In this document: positions 39,874 to 46,680 of the stretch, in pieces
Numbering within the stretch: position 1 is the stretch's first letter
How the letters are laid out: every line of letters starts with the position of its first letter
Assembly (NCBI GenBank): GCA_003220265.1
Contig: QHRW01000131.1
Span: 1-46,680 of the forward strand
Length of the DNA: 46,680 nucleotides
Direction of reading: 5' to 3'
DNA from: Candidatus Rokuibacteriota bacterium
GTDB taxonomy: Bacteria; Methylomirabilota; Methylomirabilia; Rokubacteriales; CSP1-6
The notes under the pieces: generated by a model
Seen by the model: only the letters and a program-made list of their open reading frames with translations
What the model was told of the DNA's origin: nothing
The model's database searches: none
Program-made: the position numbers and the translations under genes

Positions 39874-40686
39874 TTAGAGCCGCGGACGGTCACCCTCGAC
39901 GATGATCCGCCAGAGGACGCGGCGCTCCCGGCGGTCGTAGTCGCCGTGGGCCCGGTGCATGGTCGCGCGGTCGTCGATGACCAGCACGTCGCCCTTGCGC
40001 CACGCGTGGTGATAGACGATCTCCGGCCGGATCATCCGCTCCAGGAGATCCCGCATGTAGGCCTGGCTGTCGACCGGCGTCATGCCCCCGATGTGCGTGG
40101 CCTTCGAGATGTGGAAATACACCGCCTTCGAGCCGTGCACGGGATGGGTGCGGACCATCGGGTGCTCGATGGGCCGGCCGTACTTCGCGTGATCCTCCTG
40201 CCGCGTGTCCGTGCGGCCGCTGTCGAGACTGTTGAAGGTCGTCAGCCCCTCCAGACGGCGGCGCTCCTCCGTGGGCAGCGCGTCGTAGGCGGCGCGCATG
40301 CTGGCCACGCTGGTCCCGCCGCCGGCGGATGGGATCTCGACGCCGTAGAGAATGGTCGCGGCGGGCGGGCGCTCGCGGTTGGTGTGATCGGTGTGCCACT
40401 GCTCGGCGGGCTGCTGACCGTTCTGGTGCCAGATGAGCCCGATCAGCGGGAAGTCCGGCATGTTGTGCTGCGAGTAGTGCTGCTCCATGGGCGGGCCGAA
40501 CACCGACGCCGCGGCGAGATACTGGGCCGGCGTCAGCGACTGATCGCGAAACACCAGCGCCAGATGCTCGGCCAGCGCGTGCGACAGCCCCTCGCGCGTG
40601 GGCGCGTCGAGCGGCCTGGCGAGATCCACGCCGGCGACCTCGGCGCCGAGCGCGGGATGGAGCTGGGTAACCTTGAATGCAGGCAT
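39874..40686 (-). CDS. TauD/TfdA family Fe(II)/2-oxoglutarate dioxygenase
   Basis: 270 residues, normal length. The iron triad is visible as H98-x-D100 (QWHTDHT) and the distal H244 (ATMHRAHGDY), with the 2-oxoglutarate-binding arginine in RRVLWRII (~256-260). The N-terminal VTQLHPALGAEVAGVDLARPL is typical. Members hydroxylate taurine, aryloxyacetates, alkylsulfates and related acids. The broken carboxymuconolactone-decarboxylase-like gene is directly upstream with 11 bases between, so they were probably one operon. Confidence 0.94.
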   Translation of the reverse strand: MPAFKVTQLHPALGAEVAGVDLARPLDAPTREGLSHALAEHLALVFRDQSLTPAQYLAAASVFGPPMEQHYSQHNMPDFPLIGLIWHQNGQQPAEQWHTDHTNRERPPAATILYGVEIPSAGGGTSVASMRAAYDALPTEERRRLEGLTTFNSLDSGRTDTRQEDHAKYGRPIEHPMVRTHPVHGSKAVYFHISKATHIGGMTPVDSQAYMRDLLERMIRPEIVYHHAWRKGDVLVIDDRATMHRAHGDYDRRERRVLWRIIVEGDRPRL

Positions 40687-40697
40687 GGCTCGATTCC

Positions 40698-41187
40698 TCA
40701 GCGCGCCAGGCCGGGGCTTCCGGCGGGCACCGCGTAGAAGTTCATCGTGAGCGAGACGGCCGTGTAGTAGCCCATCAGCACGATCATGTCGGTGATGCTC
40801 TCGTGCCCGAGCGCCTTCACCGCGCGGTCATACAGGCCCTGAGAGACCAGCCGACCGCCGGCGAGCGTCATCGCCAGCTCGTACACCACCTGCTCCCTCG
40901 AATCCGAGAACGCGGCGGGAAGGCCCGCGATCATCGCTTCCACCATGGGACCGGGCAGCCCGACTTCCTTGCCGCGCTTTTCGTGCGCCGCGGTGGGGTA
41001 GGCCGAGTGCCACGCGCTCGTGATGACGATCACGGCGATTTCCCGCTCGCGCTCCGTCAACGACGACTGGCCCGGCGTGAAGTGCTGGCCGAGCGGGGCG
41101 GGAAGCGGTATCCTTCCCGCTGCTCGGGAGTCATCTGGTCAACGGCAATCTCGGCATACCGTCCGAACGTGGGGGTGCCGCTCATTC
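40698..41187 (-). pseudogene. Carboxymuconolactone decarboxylase-family gene with frame break
   Basis: ATG at 41187 with a strong AGGAGGG site (41201-41195) begins MSGTPTFGRYAEIAVDQM and TPEQREGY, the usual family N-terminus, but this frame stops within ~43 codons. Another frame, readable from upstream of 41060, continues with APLGQHFTPGQSSLTERE, then VITSAWHSAYPTAAHEKR and the C-terminal GYYTAVSLTMNFY of the family. Roughly 20 residues normally present between the two parts are missing, which points to a small out-of-frame deletion. A shorter 120-residue product from TTG at 41060 is possible. The typical C-x-x-C of AhpD-like members is absent. Confidence 0.7.
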
Positions 41188-41369
41188 GTCGACCCTCCTA
41201 TCCAACCATGGCGTCACAGGAGCCGGACTCCTTGACGGCCGGCGCTGGAGTGCCGCAGACTCGTGCCGCCGAGCGAGACCCTTGATATCGTATGCGCTCC
41301 AATAGCGTCGAATCACGATGGGGTCGGGACCGATGTACCACGTGATCTCCTCATCTGGGGGAGGACAGT

Positions 41370-42035
41370 ATGCTCAGGACCATCAATGTCGATATTATCG
41401 GGGCCATCAACGACCACAAGCTAAAGGCCAAGGTCACGGGGCAGATCGACGATGCGAGCGGCGAAGGGAGACTCGAGTTCCAATATGACGAGGTTCCGCC
41501 TCACTGGCATCCGCTGAGCTACACCGATCCTCTCGTCCTGCTTCCCGGCTATAAGGACACCAGCGGCGGCGGTGCCTTTCGAGCGTTGCACGCACCGGGC
41601 AGCTTCACCGCCGAGTGTACGCTGGACTTCGGCAACGGGCTCCTGCTACGGAAGGGCGCCACGATCAACGTCAGCGACGACAAGCACACCGGCGGCTACT
41701 ACATCGTCGGGACCGCTCGCTCGAGCCACATTCCGAACGCTCTGGGAGCCAAGTACCAGGCGCGCTACGAGTATCGCGAGTTCCTCCATCCCGCCGGCCC
41801 CGGACAGATCATTGGGATCGGGTACGCCCGCTGGCCGCGCGCCCGAGGTAGCGGCCAAGCCGACGACGAGCCGATCGAAGCGGTCGTGAGCGCCCGATAT
41901 CGGCTCGCCGGCTGGTCTGGAGAGCTTTCCAGTCACTACGTGCGGGTGCTCGAAATTCCCGAAGCCACCTGGGACCCCACCAAGCGCATCGTCGTGGCCA
42001 CGTTCAACACACGCATCGAGCGGTTCGCACCCTAG
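41370..42035 (+). CDS. Hypothetical protein, unknown family
   Basis: 221 residues, not recognised. It has no signal peptide or membrane helix. Predicted to be largely beta-stranded (INVDIIGAIND, LKAKVTGQID, RLEFQYDEVPPHWHPLSY, GSFTAECTLDFGNG, YIVGTARS, KYQARYEYREF), which could be a lipocalin- or jelly-roll-like barrel. GGGAGGA (about 41357-41363) precedes ATG. It ends 4 bases before the aminotransferase gene, so they are probably co-transcribed. The 180-base region upstream shows no confident promoter. Confidence 0.7.
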   Translation: MLRTINVDIIGAINDHKLKAKVTGQIDDASGEGRLEFQYDEVPPHWHPLSYTDPLVLLPGYKDTSGGGAFRALHAPGSFTAECTLDFGNGLLLRKGATINVSDDKHTGGYYIVGTARSSHIPNALGAKYQARYEYREFLHPAGPGQIIGIGYARWPRARGSGQADDEPIEAVVSARYRLAGWSGELSSHYVRVLEIPEATWDPTKRIVVATFNTRIERFAP

Positions 42036-42039
42036 CCAG

Positions 42040-43164
42040 ATGGATCTCAGTGAGTTCCGACGGCACTTTCCGATCGTCAGCCGGCAGGTGTACCTCAACA
42101 CGGCGGCGCTGGGCCCGATCTCCGATCTCGCGCGCGACGCCGCGGTCGCCGCCATCGTGGAACAAGCGGAAGACGGCTCGAAAATGTTTGCGGCGTACGA
42201 GGCTGCGCTCGCGCGTGCGCGCACGAGCGCCGCGCGCTTGATTGGCGCCAGTCCCGATGAAATCGCGTTCGTGCGCAACACCGTCGAAGCGCTCAGCGTC
42301 GTGGCGAGCGGCGTTGCGTGGCGCGCTGGGGACAACGTTGTCGCCAGCGCTTTGGAGTTCAGCGGCAATGCCTATCCGTGGCTCAACTTGGCGCGGCTTG
42401 GCGTCGCCTGTCGCTTCGTGCCGTCCACGGACGGCAGCGTGGACGTGGACGCCCTCGCCGCCGCCACCGACGAGCGGACACGGGTGATCACGGTGAGCTT
42501 TGTGCAGTTCAGCAACGGCTTTCGCGCGGACGTGGACAAGCTGGGGACCTTCTGCCGGTCCAGAGACATCCGCCTCGTGGTGGACGCGATCCAGGGCGTC
42601 GGCGTCGTGCCGCTCGACGTCCGCGCCGCATCCATCGATTTCCTCGCGTGCGGCGCCCACAAGTGGCTGTGCGCACCCGCCGGGAGTGGCTTCCTTTACG
42701 TTCGCCGCGACCGGCTGCCCGAGATCGCGCTGACAGAGATCGGGCACGGCAGCGTTGTCCCGGTGCCGGGATCGTTCATCGATTATCGGTTGACGCTGCG
42801 TCCGGACGCACGGCGATTCGAGTCGGGCGTCACCAGCTATGCCAACGTCGCCGGCCTGGCGGCCGCGCTCGATCTGATCTTGGAGGTCGGTGTGCCCCGG
42901 ATTCGGGGCCACGTCTGCGGGCTCACCGCGCGCCTTGTGGAGCGGCTGAGCCGGCGCGGATACATTACGGCGTCACCCCAGCCGCCCGAAGAGAGCGCCG
43001 GCATCGTGGCGTTCGTCGGGCGGGACCGGCCGGCCGACGAGCTCGCCGCGCATTTGGCCGCCCGGGGCATCGCAGTTTCGGTGAGGGAATCGGCGGTCCG
43101 GGTAGCGGTCCACGGATTCAACACGGTCGACGACATCGACGCGATGATCGCCGCGCTGCCGTAG
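42040..43164 (+). CDS. Class V PLP-dependent aminotransferase (cysteine desulfurase-like)
   Basis: 374 residues. The PLP-binding lysine is K208 in CGAHKWLCAP; the pyridine-nitrogen aspartate is D182 in LVVDAIQGVGVVPLD. The opening FPIVSRQVYLNTAALGP and the ESGVTSYANVAGLAAAL block are typical of the isopenicillin-N epimerase/desulfurase-like branch. There is no conserved mobile cysteine loop of true IscS/SufS, so sulfur mobilisation is not certain. It is likely co-transcribed with the unknown gene upstream. The cyclase gene starts 26 bases downstream. Confidence 0.9.
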   Translation: MDLSEFRRHFPIVSRQVYLNTAALGPISDLARDAAVAAIVEQAEDGSKMFAAYEAALARARTSAARLIGASPDEIAFVRNTVEALSVVASGVAWRAGDNVVASALEFSGNAYPWLNLARLGVACRFVPSTDGSVDVDALAAATDERTRVITVSFVQFSNGFRADVDKLGTFCRSRDIRLVVDAIQGVGVVPLDVRAASIDFLACGAHKWLCAPAGSGFLYVRRDRLPEIALTEIGHGSVVPVPGSFIDYRLTLRPDARRFESGVTSYANVAGLAAALDLILEVGVPRIRGHVCGLTARLVERLSRRGYITASPQPPEESAGIVAFVGRDRPADELAAHLAARGIAVSVRESAVRVAVHGFNTVDDIDAMIAALP

Positions 43165-43190
43165 ATGGTACGGATCGAGCGGAGACCGTT

Positions 43191-44219
43191 GTGAAGTGCC
43201 CGCACTGCGAAGCCGACAATCGTGACCGCGTGAAGTTTTGTGAGAATTGCGGGGCCGCCTTCGGATCTGTTTGCCTGCAATGCGGGGCGACCGTGCTTCC
43301 CGGCAAGCGGTTCTGCGGCTCGTGCGGCACGGCCCTCTCCATTCTCAATCCGCCGCTCGAGAGCTTCACTTCGCCGCAGAACTACACGCCGCAGTATCTG
43401 GCCGAAAGGATCCGAGGCGCGCGCGAAACGCTGGAAGGCGAGCGCAAGCAAGTGACCGTACTCCTGGCCGACCTCCGCGGATCGCTCGAGCTTCTGGCCG
43501 ACCGTGACCCTGAGGAGGCGCGAGGCATTCTCGATCCCGTCCTTGCCCGGATGATGGAGGCGGTGCATCGCTTCGAGGGCACGGTCAACCAGGTCATGGG
43601 CGACGGTATCATGGCGCTTTTCGGCGCGCCCCTCGGCCACGAGGATCACGCGGTGCGCGGCTGTTATGCCGCCCTCCGAATGCAGGAGAGCGTCTCAGCC
43701 CTCGCCGAGGACCTTCGGCAGAGCTACGGCGTCAGCGTGCAGATCCGTATTGGTCTCAACTCGGGGGATGTCGTCGTGCGCTCGATTGGCAACGACCTGC
43801 GCATGGACTACACCGCGGTCGGCCAGACGACACACCTGGCCGGCCGGATGGAGCAGCTCGCGCACCCGGGTCAGATCTTCCTCACTGAGGCCACGTTTCG
43901 CCTTGCCGAAGGCTTCATCGCGGTCAAGCCGCTCGGCCCCGTGCCCATCAAGGGGCTGCCCTCGCCGATCCCGATATTCGAGCTTACCGGCCCCGGCCCC
44001 ATCCGCTCGCGTCTGCAGCGAGCCGCCGCGCGCGGCCTCACGCGGTTCGTGGGACGGGAGATCGAGCTGGCGGAGCTCCTCGGCGCAACAGAAGAGGCGC
44101 TACGCGGCCACGGCCAAGTCGTCGCGCTCGTCGGCGAGCCCGGGGTGGGCAAGTCGCGCCTCATCTACGAGTTCACCGCGGACCGCCTGCCGCCTGAGTG
44201 GCGCGTGCTGGCCGTTTAA
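43191..44219 (+). CDS. Adenylate/guanylate cyclase, N-terminal part of a split cyclase-AAA-TPR gene
   Basis: 342 residues from GTG at 43191. Two zinc ribbons (C3/C6 with C18/C21; C28/C31 with the pair in RFCGSCG) are followed by a class III cyclase domain (~80-260) with metal aspartates in VLLADLRGS and MGDGIMALFGAP and the DYTAVGQTTHLAGRME block. An AAA domain then starts with Walker A GEPGVGKS. The frame ends with TAA at 44217-44219 just after PPEWRVLAV, in the middle of the AAA domain. In full-length homologues the sequence continues without break; the remainder is found in the next frame. A cyclase domain can be active alone, so this half may still be functional. Confidence 0.85.
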   Translation: MKCPHCEADNRDRVKFCENCGAAFGSVCLQCGATVLPGKRFCGSCGTALSILNPPLESFTSPQNYTPQYLAERIRGARETLEGERKQVTVLLADLRGSLELLADRDPEEARGILDPVLARMMEAVHRFEGTVNQVMGDGIMALFGAPLGHEDHAVRGCYAALRMQESVSALAEDLRQSYGVSVQIRIGLNSGDVVVRSIGNDLRMDYTAVGQTTHLAGRMEQLAHPGQIFLTEATFRLAEGFIAVKPLGPVPIKGLPSPIPIFELTGPGPIRSRLQRAAARGLTRFVGREIELAELLGATEEALRGHGQVVALVGEPGVGKSRLIYEFTADRLPPEWRVLAV

Positions 44220-46486
44220 GCTACTTCGACCTCGAAGAGAGCGACGACTTCCGGCGCATTCGTGAGAAGGTCGCGGGCGGCCTCCTCGACCTCGGAGAGT
44301 CTCTGGCGACCCTGCCCGCGATCCTTGCAGTACTCGACGTGCCGGTGGACGATCCCGGGTGGCAGAGGCTCGACCCGCGTCAACGCTGGAATCGCACCCG
44401 GGACGCGATCCGCCGCGTGTTGTTCAGAGAGAGCCAACGACGCCCGCTGTGTCTCGTCATCGAAGACCTTCACTGGATCAATCCCGAAGTCCAGACAGTC
44501 CTCGACGCTCTGGTGGAGAGCCTGCCGACGGCGCGCATCCTGCTGCTCGTGTCGTACAGGCCCGAGTACGAGCACGGATGGGGCCGCAAGAGCTATTACG
44601 CCCAGATCGCCCTGCATCCACTATCGCGCAGCATGGCGACAGAGCTGCTGCAAGATCTGCTCGGTAACGCACCCGACATGAAAGCCCTGCAGGCGCGCCT
44701 GATCGAGCACACAGAGGGCAACCCGTTTTTCCTGGAGGAGAGCGTCCGACACCTGATCGAAACGGGACTTCTCGTGGGCCAGCGCGGGGCGTATCACCTC
44801 GGACAGCGCGACGATCCTTCGGACGTGCCGGCCACGATCCGGGCCCTGATCGCCACGCGCATCGATCGCCTCACGTCAATAGACAAGCGCGTGCTGCAGT
44901 GCGCTGCTGTGATCGGCAAGGACATCCCCGTGACGTTGTTGGAGCGCATCGTCGACGTCACTCCGGATGAGCTGCACCGCAGCCTCGCCAATCTGCAGAG
45001 CGCGGAGTTCCTGTACGAGGCGGTCCTCTTTCCAGCCCTGGAGTACACGTTCAAGCACATTCTGACGCTCGACGTGGCCTACAGCGGTCTCTTGCAGGAG
45101 CGTCGCCGCGCCCTGCACGGACAGATCGTCGAGGCGCTCGAGGCTCTCGTTGCGGACCGGCTGGCGGAGAACGTCCAGCAACTCGCCCATCACGCGCTCC
45201 GCGGTGAGCTGTGGGCGAAGGCGGTGAGCTATCTCCGGCAGGCCGGGACGCGCGCGGCCGCATGTTCGATGAATCGTGAAGCGATCGCGCGCTTTCAGGA
45301 GGCACTCGTGGCGCTCGGCCACCTGTCCGAGGGCAGCGAGGCATACGAGCAGGCCATCGACATCCGGGTTGAGATCCGCCACTGCCTGCTGCTGCTCGGT
45401 GAGCACGAGCAGATCTTCGAGTACTTGAAGGAAGCGGCAACGCTGGCGGAGCGTGTCGGCGATCGACGCCGTCTCGGGTGGGTGTCGTCGTACACGGCTC
45501 ACCACTGGTGGTACTCAGGCGATCCGGACCTGGCGATCGAGTCCGGCCGGCGGGCCATCGCGATTGCCGATTCGGTTTCCGACCCGGTCCTGCAGGGGCT
45601 GACAAACTTCCACTTGGGCCAGGCCTACCACGCGCTCGGGGAGTACCGCCGCGCCGTCGACTTTTTCACGCAGACGGCGGCGTCGGCCCAGTCCACCATC
45701 CTGGCTGAACGCTTTGGCAGTCTCTACTCGGTGCGCTCACGGTCGTGGTTGGCCTGGTGCTTTGCCGAGTTGGGAGATTTCGATCAGGCGCTGATGCACG
45801 GGCAGGAGGGGGTGCGGATCGCCGAGGCGGTCGATCAGCCGTTCAGCCTGATCACGGCATATGTTGGCCTGGGGGTTCTGCATCTGCGCAAGGGCGAACT
45901 GCTCAAGGCCACGATCATCCTTGAGCGCGGGCTGGCGCTGTGCCAGTCGCGCGACCTCCCGGTACTGTTCCCGACTGTTGCCTCACGCCTCGGTGCCGTC
46001 TATGTCCTACTCGGCCGGCTCGACGAGGCGCTGCCGCTACTCGAGCGGGCGGCCGCGGAGGCCAGGTCGATGAGCCGGTTAAGCGGTCACTCGCTGCGCG
46101 TCACGCACCTGGGCGAAGCCCTCCTTGCCGCCGGCCGGGCCGAGGAGGCGCTCGCCGCCGCTGCGCAAGCCATCGACCTCTCGCGCAAGCACAAGGAGGG
46201 TGGATATCAGGCCTGGGCCTTCCGGCTGCTCGGGGAGATCAAGGCTCAGGACGATCGCCGCCTGGAAGAAGCCGACTCGGCTCTTACCCAGAGCTTGACG
46301 CTCGCCGCCGCGCTCGGCATGCGCCCGCTCGTCGCGCACTGCTATGCGGGACTGGCTGGTGTGCAGTGGCGGAGCGGCAGTCGGTCTCGAGCGGAAGAGC
46401 ACTTCCAGATCGCCGTGAGAATGTTTCGGGAAATGGGCATGACTTACTGGGAGGAGCGCGGGGATCGCGCTTGGCGACAGCGCTGA
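44198..46486 (+). CDS. AAA-TPR C-terminal part of the split cyclase gene
   Basis: 762 residues if started at GTG 44198, which overlaps the first half by 22 bases in the -1 frame. It opens SYFDLEESDDFRRIREK, which normally follows about 15-20 residues after the last residues of the first half, so a short deletion seems to have removed that segment and shifted frame. Walker B (LCLVIEDLHWIN) is here, while Walker A is in the first half. TPR-like repeats fill ~280-740. The start is not a natural N-terminus; this is a gene fragment or a re-initiated second polypeptide. It ends 7 bases before the M20 peptidase start. Confidence 0.75.
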   Translation: MARAGRLSYFDLEESDDFRRIREKVAGGLLDLGESLATLPAILAVLDVPVDDPGWQRLDPRQRWNRTRDAIRRVLFRESQRRPLCLVIEDLHWINPEVQTVLDALVESLPTARILLLVSYRPEYEHGWGRKSYYAQIALHPLSRSMATELLQDLLGNAPDMKALQARLIEHTEGNPFFLEESVRHLIETGLLVGQRGAYHLGQRDDPSDVPATIRALIATRIDRLTSIDKRVLQCAAVIGKDIPVTLLERIVDVTPDELHRSLANLQSAEFLYEAVLFPALEYTFKHILTLDVAYSGLLQERRRALHGQIVEALEALVADRLAENVQQLAHHALRGELWAKAVSYLRQAGTRAAACSMNREAIARFQEALVALGHLSEGSEAYEQAIDIRVEIRHCLLLLGEHEQIFEYLKEAATLAERVGDRRRLGWVSSYTAHHWWYSGDPDLAIESGRRAIAIADSVSDPVLQGLTNFHLGQAYHALGEYRRAVDFFTQTAASAQSTILAERFGSLYSVRSRSWLAWCFAELGDFDQALMHGQEGVRIAEAVDQPFSLITAYVGLGVLHLRKGELLKATIILERGLALCQSRDLPVLFPTVASRLGAVYVLLGRLDEALPLLERAAAEARSMSRLSGHSLRVTHLGEALLAAGRAEEALAAAAQAIDLSRKHKEGGYQAWAFRLLGEIKAQDDRRLEEADSALTQSLTLAAALGMRPLVAHCYAGLAGVQWRSGSRSRAEEHFQIAVRMFREMGMTYWEERGDRAWRQR

Positions 46487-46492
46487 GATAGC

Positions 46493-46680
46493 ATGGTGCA
46501 CGCCGTGCTGTCGCACATCGACTCGCGAGAGCTGATCGACCTGGCCAGCGCCCTCATTCGCATCCCCAGCTTCAAGACCGAGGAGACGCCCGTCGCGCGC
46601 TTCCTCGCCGACTTCTTCAGCACGCGCGGCTACGACGTCGAGCTTCAAGAAATCGAGCCCGGGCGATTCCAGACGATCGC
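46493..46680 (+). CDS. M20 family metallopeptidase/deacylase (partial, runs off right end)
   Basis: The first ~62 residues are present. LIDLASALIRIPSFKTEETPVARFLADFF with GYDVELQEIEPGR is the usual opening of ArgE/DapE/carboxypeptidase G2-type enzymes. The zinc ligands lie beyond the window. The ATG is 7 bases after the preceding stop, with no clear ribosome site, so translation may be coupled. Confidence 0.75.
   Translation, partial: MVHAVLSHIDSRELIDLASALIRIPSFKTEETPVARFLADFFSTRGYDVELQEIEPGRFQTI

Noticed and set aside
41060..41190. Second selenocysteine TGA in the carboxymuconolactone-decarboxylase-like gene
   Set aside because: The TGA ending the N-terminal frame follows unrelated arginine-rich residues and is not at a redox cysteine; a frame break explains it better.
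41202..41369. Promoter for the unknown 221-residue gene
   Set aside because: TTGACG and TTGATA occur but neither has an acceptable -10 at 16-18 bases.
44190..44225. Programmed -1 frameshift joining the two halves of the cyclase gene
   Set aside because: The bases around GTT-TAA do not form a standard slippery heptamer, and 15-20 residues seem to be missing as well, which a slip cannot restore.

Overview
The window is GC-rich bacterial chromosome (roughly two thirds G+C by eye), densely coded on both strands, with many 4-base GTGA/ATGA overlaps, frequent GTG starts and AGGAGG-type ribosome sites. The mix of hydantoinase A/B, LLM flavin oxidoreductase, metal-dependent amidohydrolases, Liv-type and spermidine/putrescine-type ABC transporters, LeuCD, PEP carboxylase and a zinc-ribbon adenylate cyclase/AAA/TPR protein resembles uncultured soil or groundwater heterotrophs such as Rokubacteria/Methylomirabilota. 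That placement is inference from gene content only; no rRNA, tRNA, CRISPR array, insertion sequence or phage gene was seen.

Layout. 1-4559 (minus) is a catabolic operon: HpcH/HpaI-type aldolase, Gfo/Idh/MocA oxidoreductase, dimethylformamidase-large-subunit-like protein, and a phosphotriesterase-like hydrolase cut by the window edge. A Phd/VapC-type toxin-antitoxin pair (4573-5267) and an acyl-CoA dehydrogenase-like flavoprotein lie upstream. A Thr/Pro-rich single-pass protein (6624-7100) follows. 7218-10862 (minus) is a complete four-gene ABC uptake operon, divergent from hyuA. 10970-24123 (plus) is a large catabolic and uptake block: hyuA, an Asp-box propeller, hyuB, an LLM oxidoreductase, an amidohydrolase, then livK, livH, a livM-livG fusion and livF. 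A receiver-domain gene is inserted on the opposite strand. A PutA-type proline oxidation enzyme is convergent with it. 27753-31224 holds a broken aspartyl-protease gene, a lone prepilin-like gene, leuC-leuD and a Uma2 nuclease. 31290-34567 holds ppc and, just downstream, a peroxiredoxin-like gene with an in-frame TGA. 34569-39802 holds a small basic protein, a SARP/BTAD-AAA-TPR regulator and a divergent di-haem oxidoreductase. 39874-46680 holds a TauD-type dioxygenase, a frame-broken carboxymuconolactone-decarboxylase-like gene, an unknown protein, a class V aminotransferase, an adenylate cyclase/AAA/TPR gene split by a frame break, and the start of an M20 peptidase.

The most striking observation is at 34040-34567. 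The reading frame is interrupted only by TGA (34172-34174), exactly where this redoxin family carries its catalytic cysteine (Tyr-Trp-[TGA]-Pro-Lys-Cys). The TGA is followed 8 bases later by a bulged stem-loop with an AGGUCAG apical loop, closely resembling the E. coli fdhF SECIS. This is best read as a selenocysteine-containing peroxiredoxin-like protein (U45-x-x-C48) that ordinary annotation would split or truncate. Other points of interest are the receiver protein with a ~70-residue insertion, the livM-livG fusion with an altered ABC signature, the Asp-box protein embedded between hyuA and hyuB, and three genes with apparent internal deletions or frame breaks (27753-28036, 40698-41187, 43191-46486).
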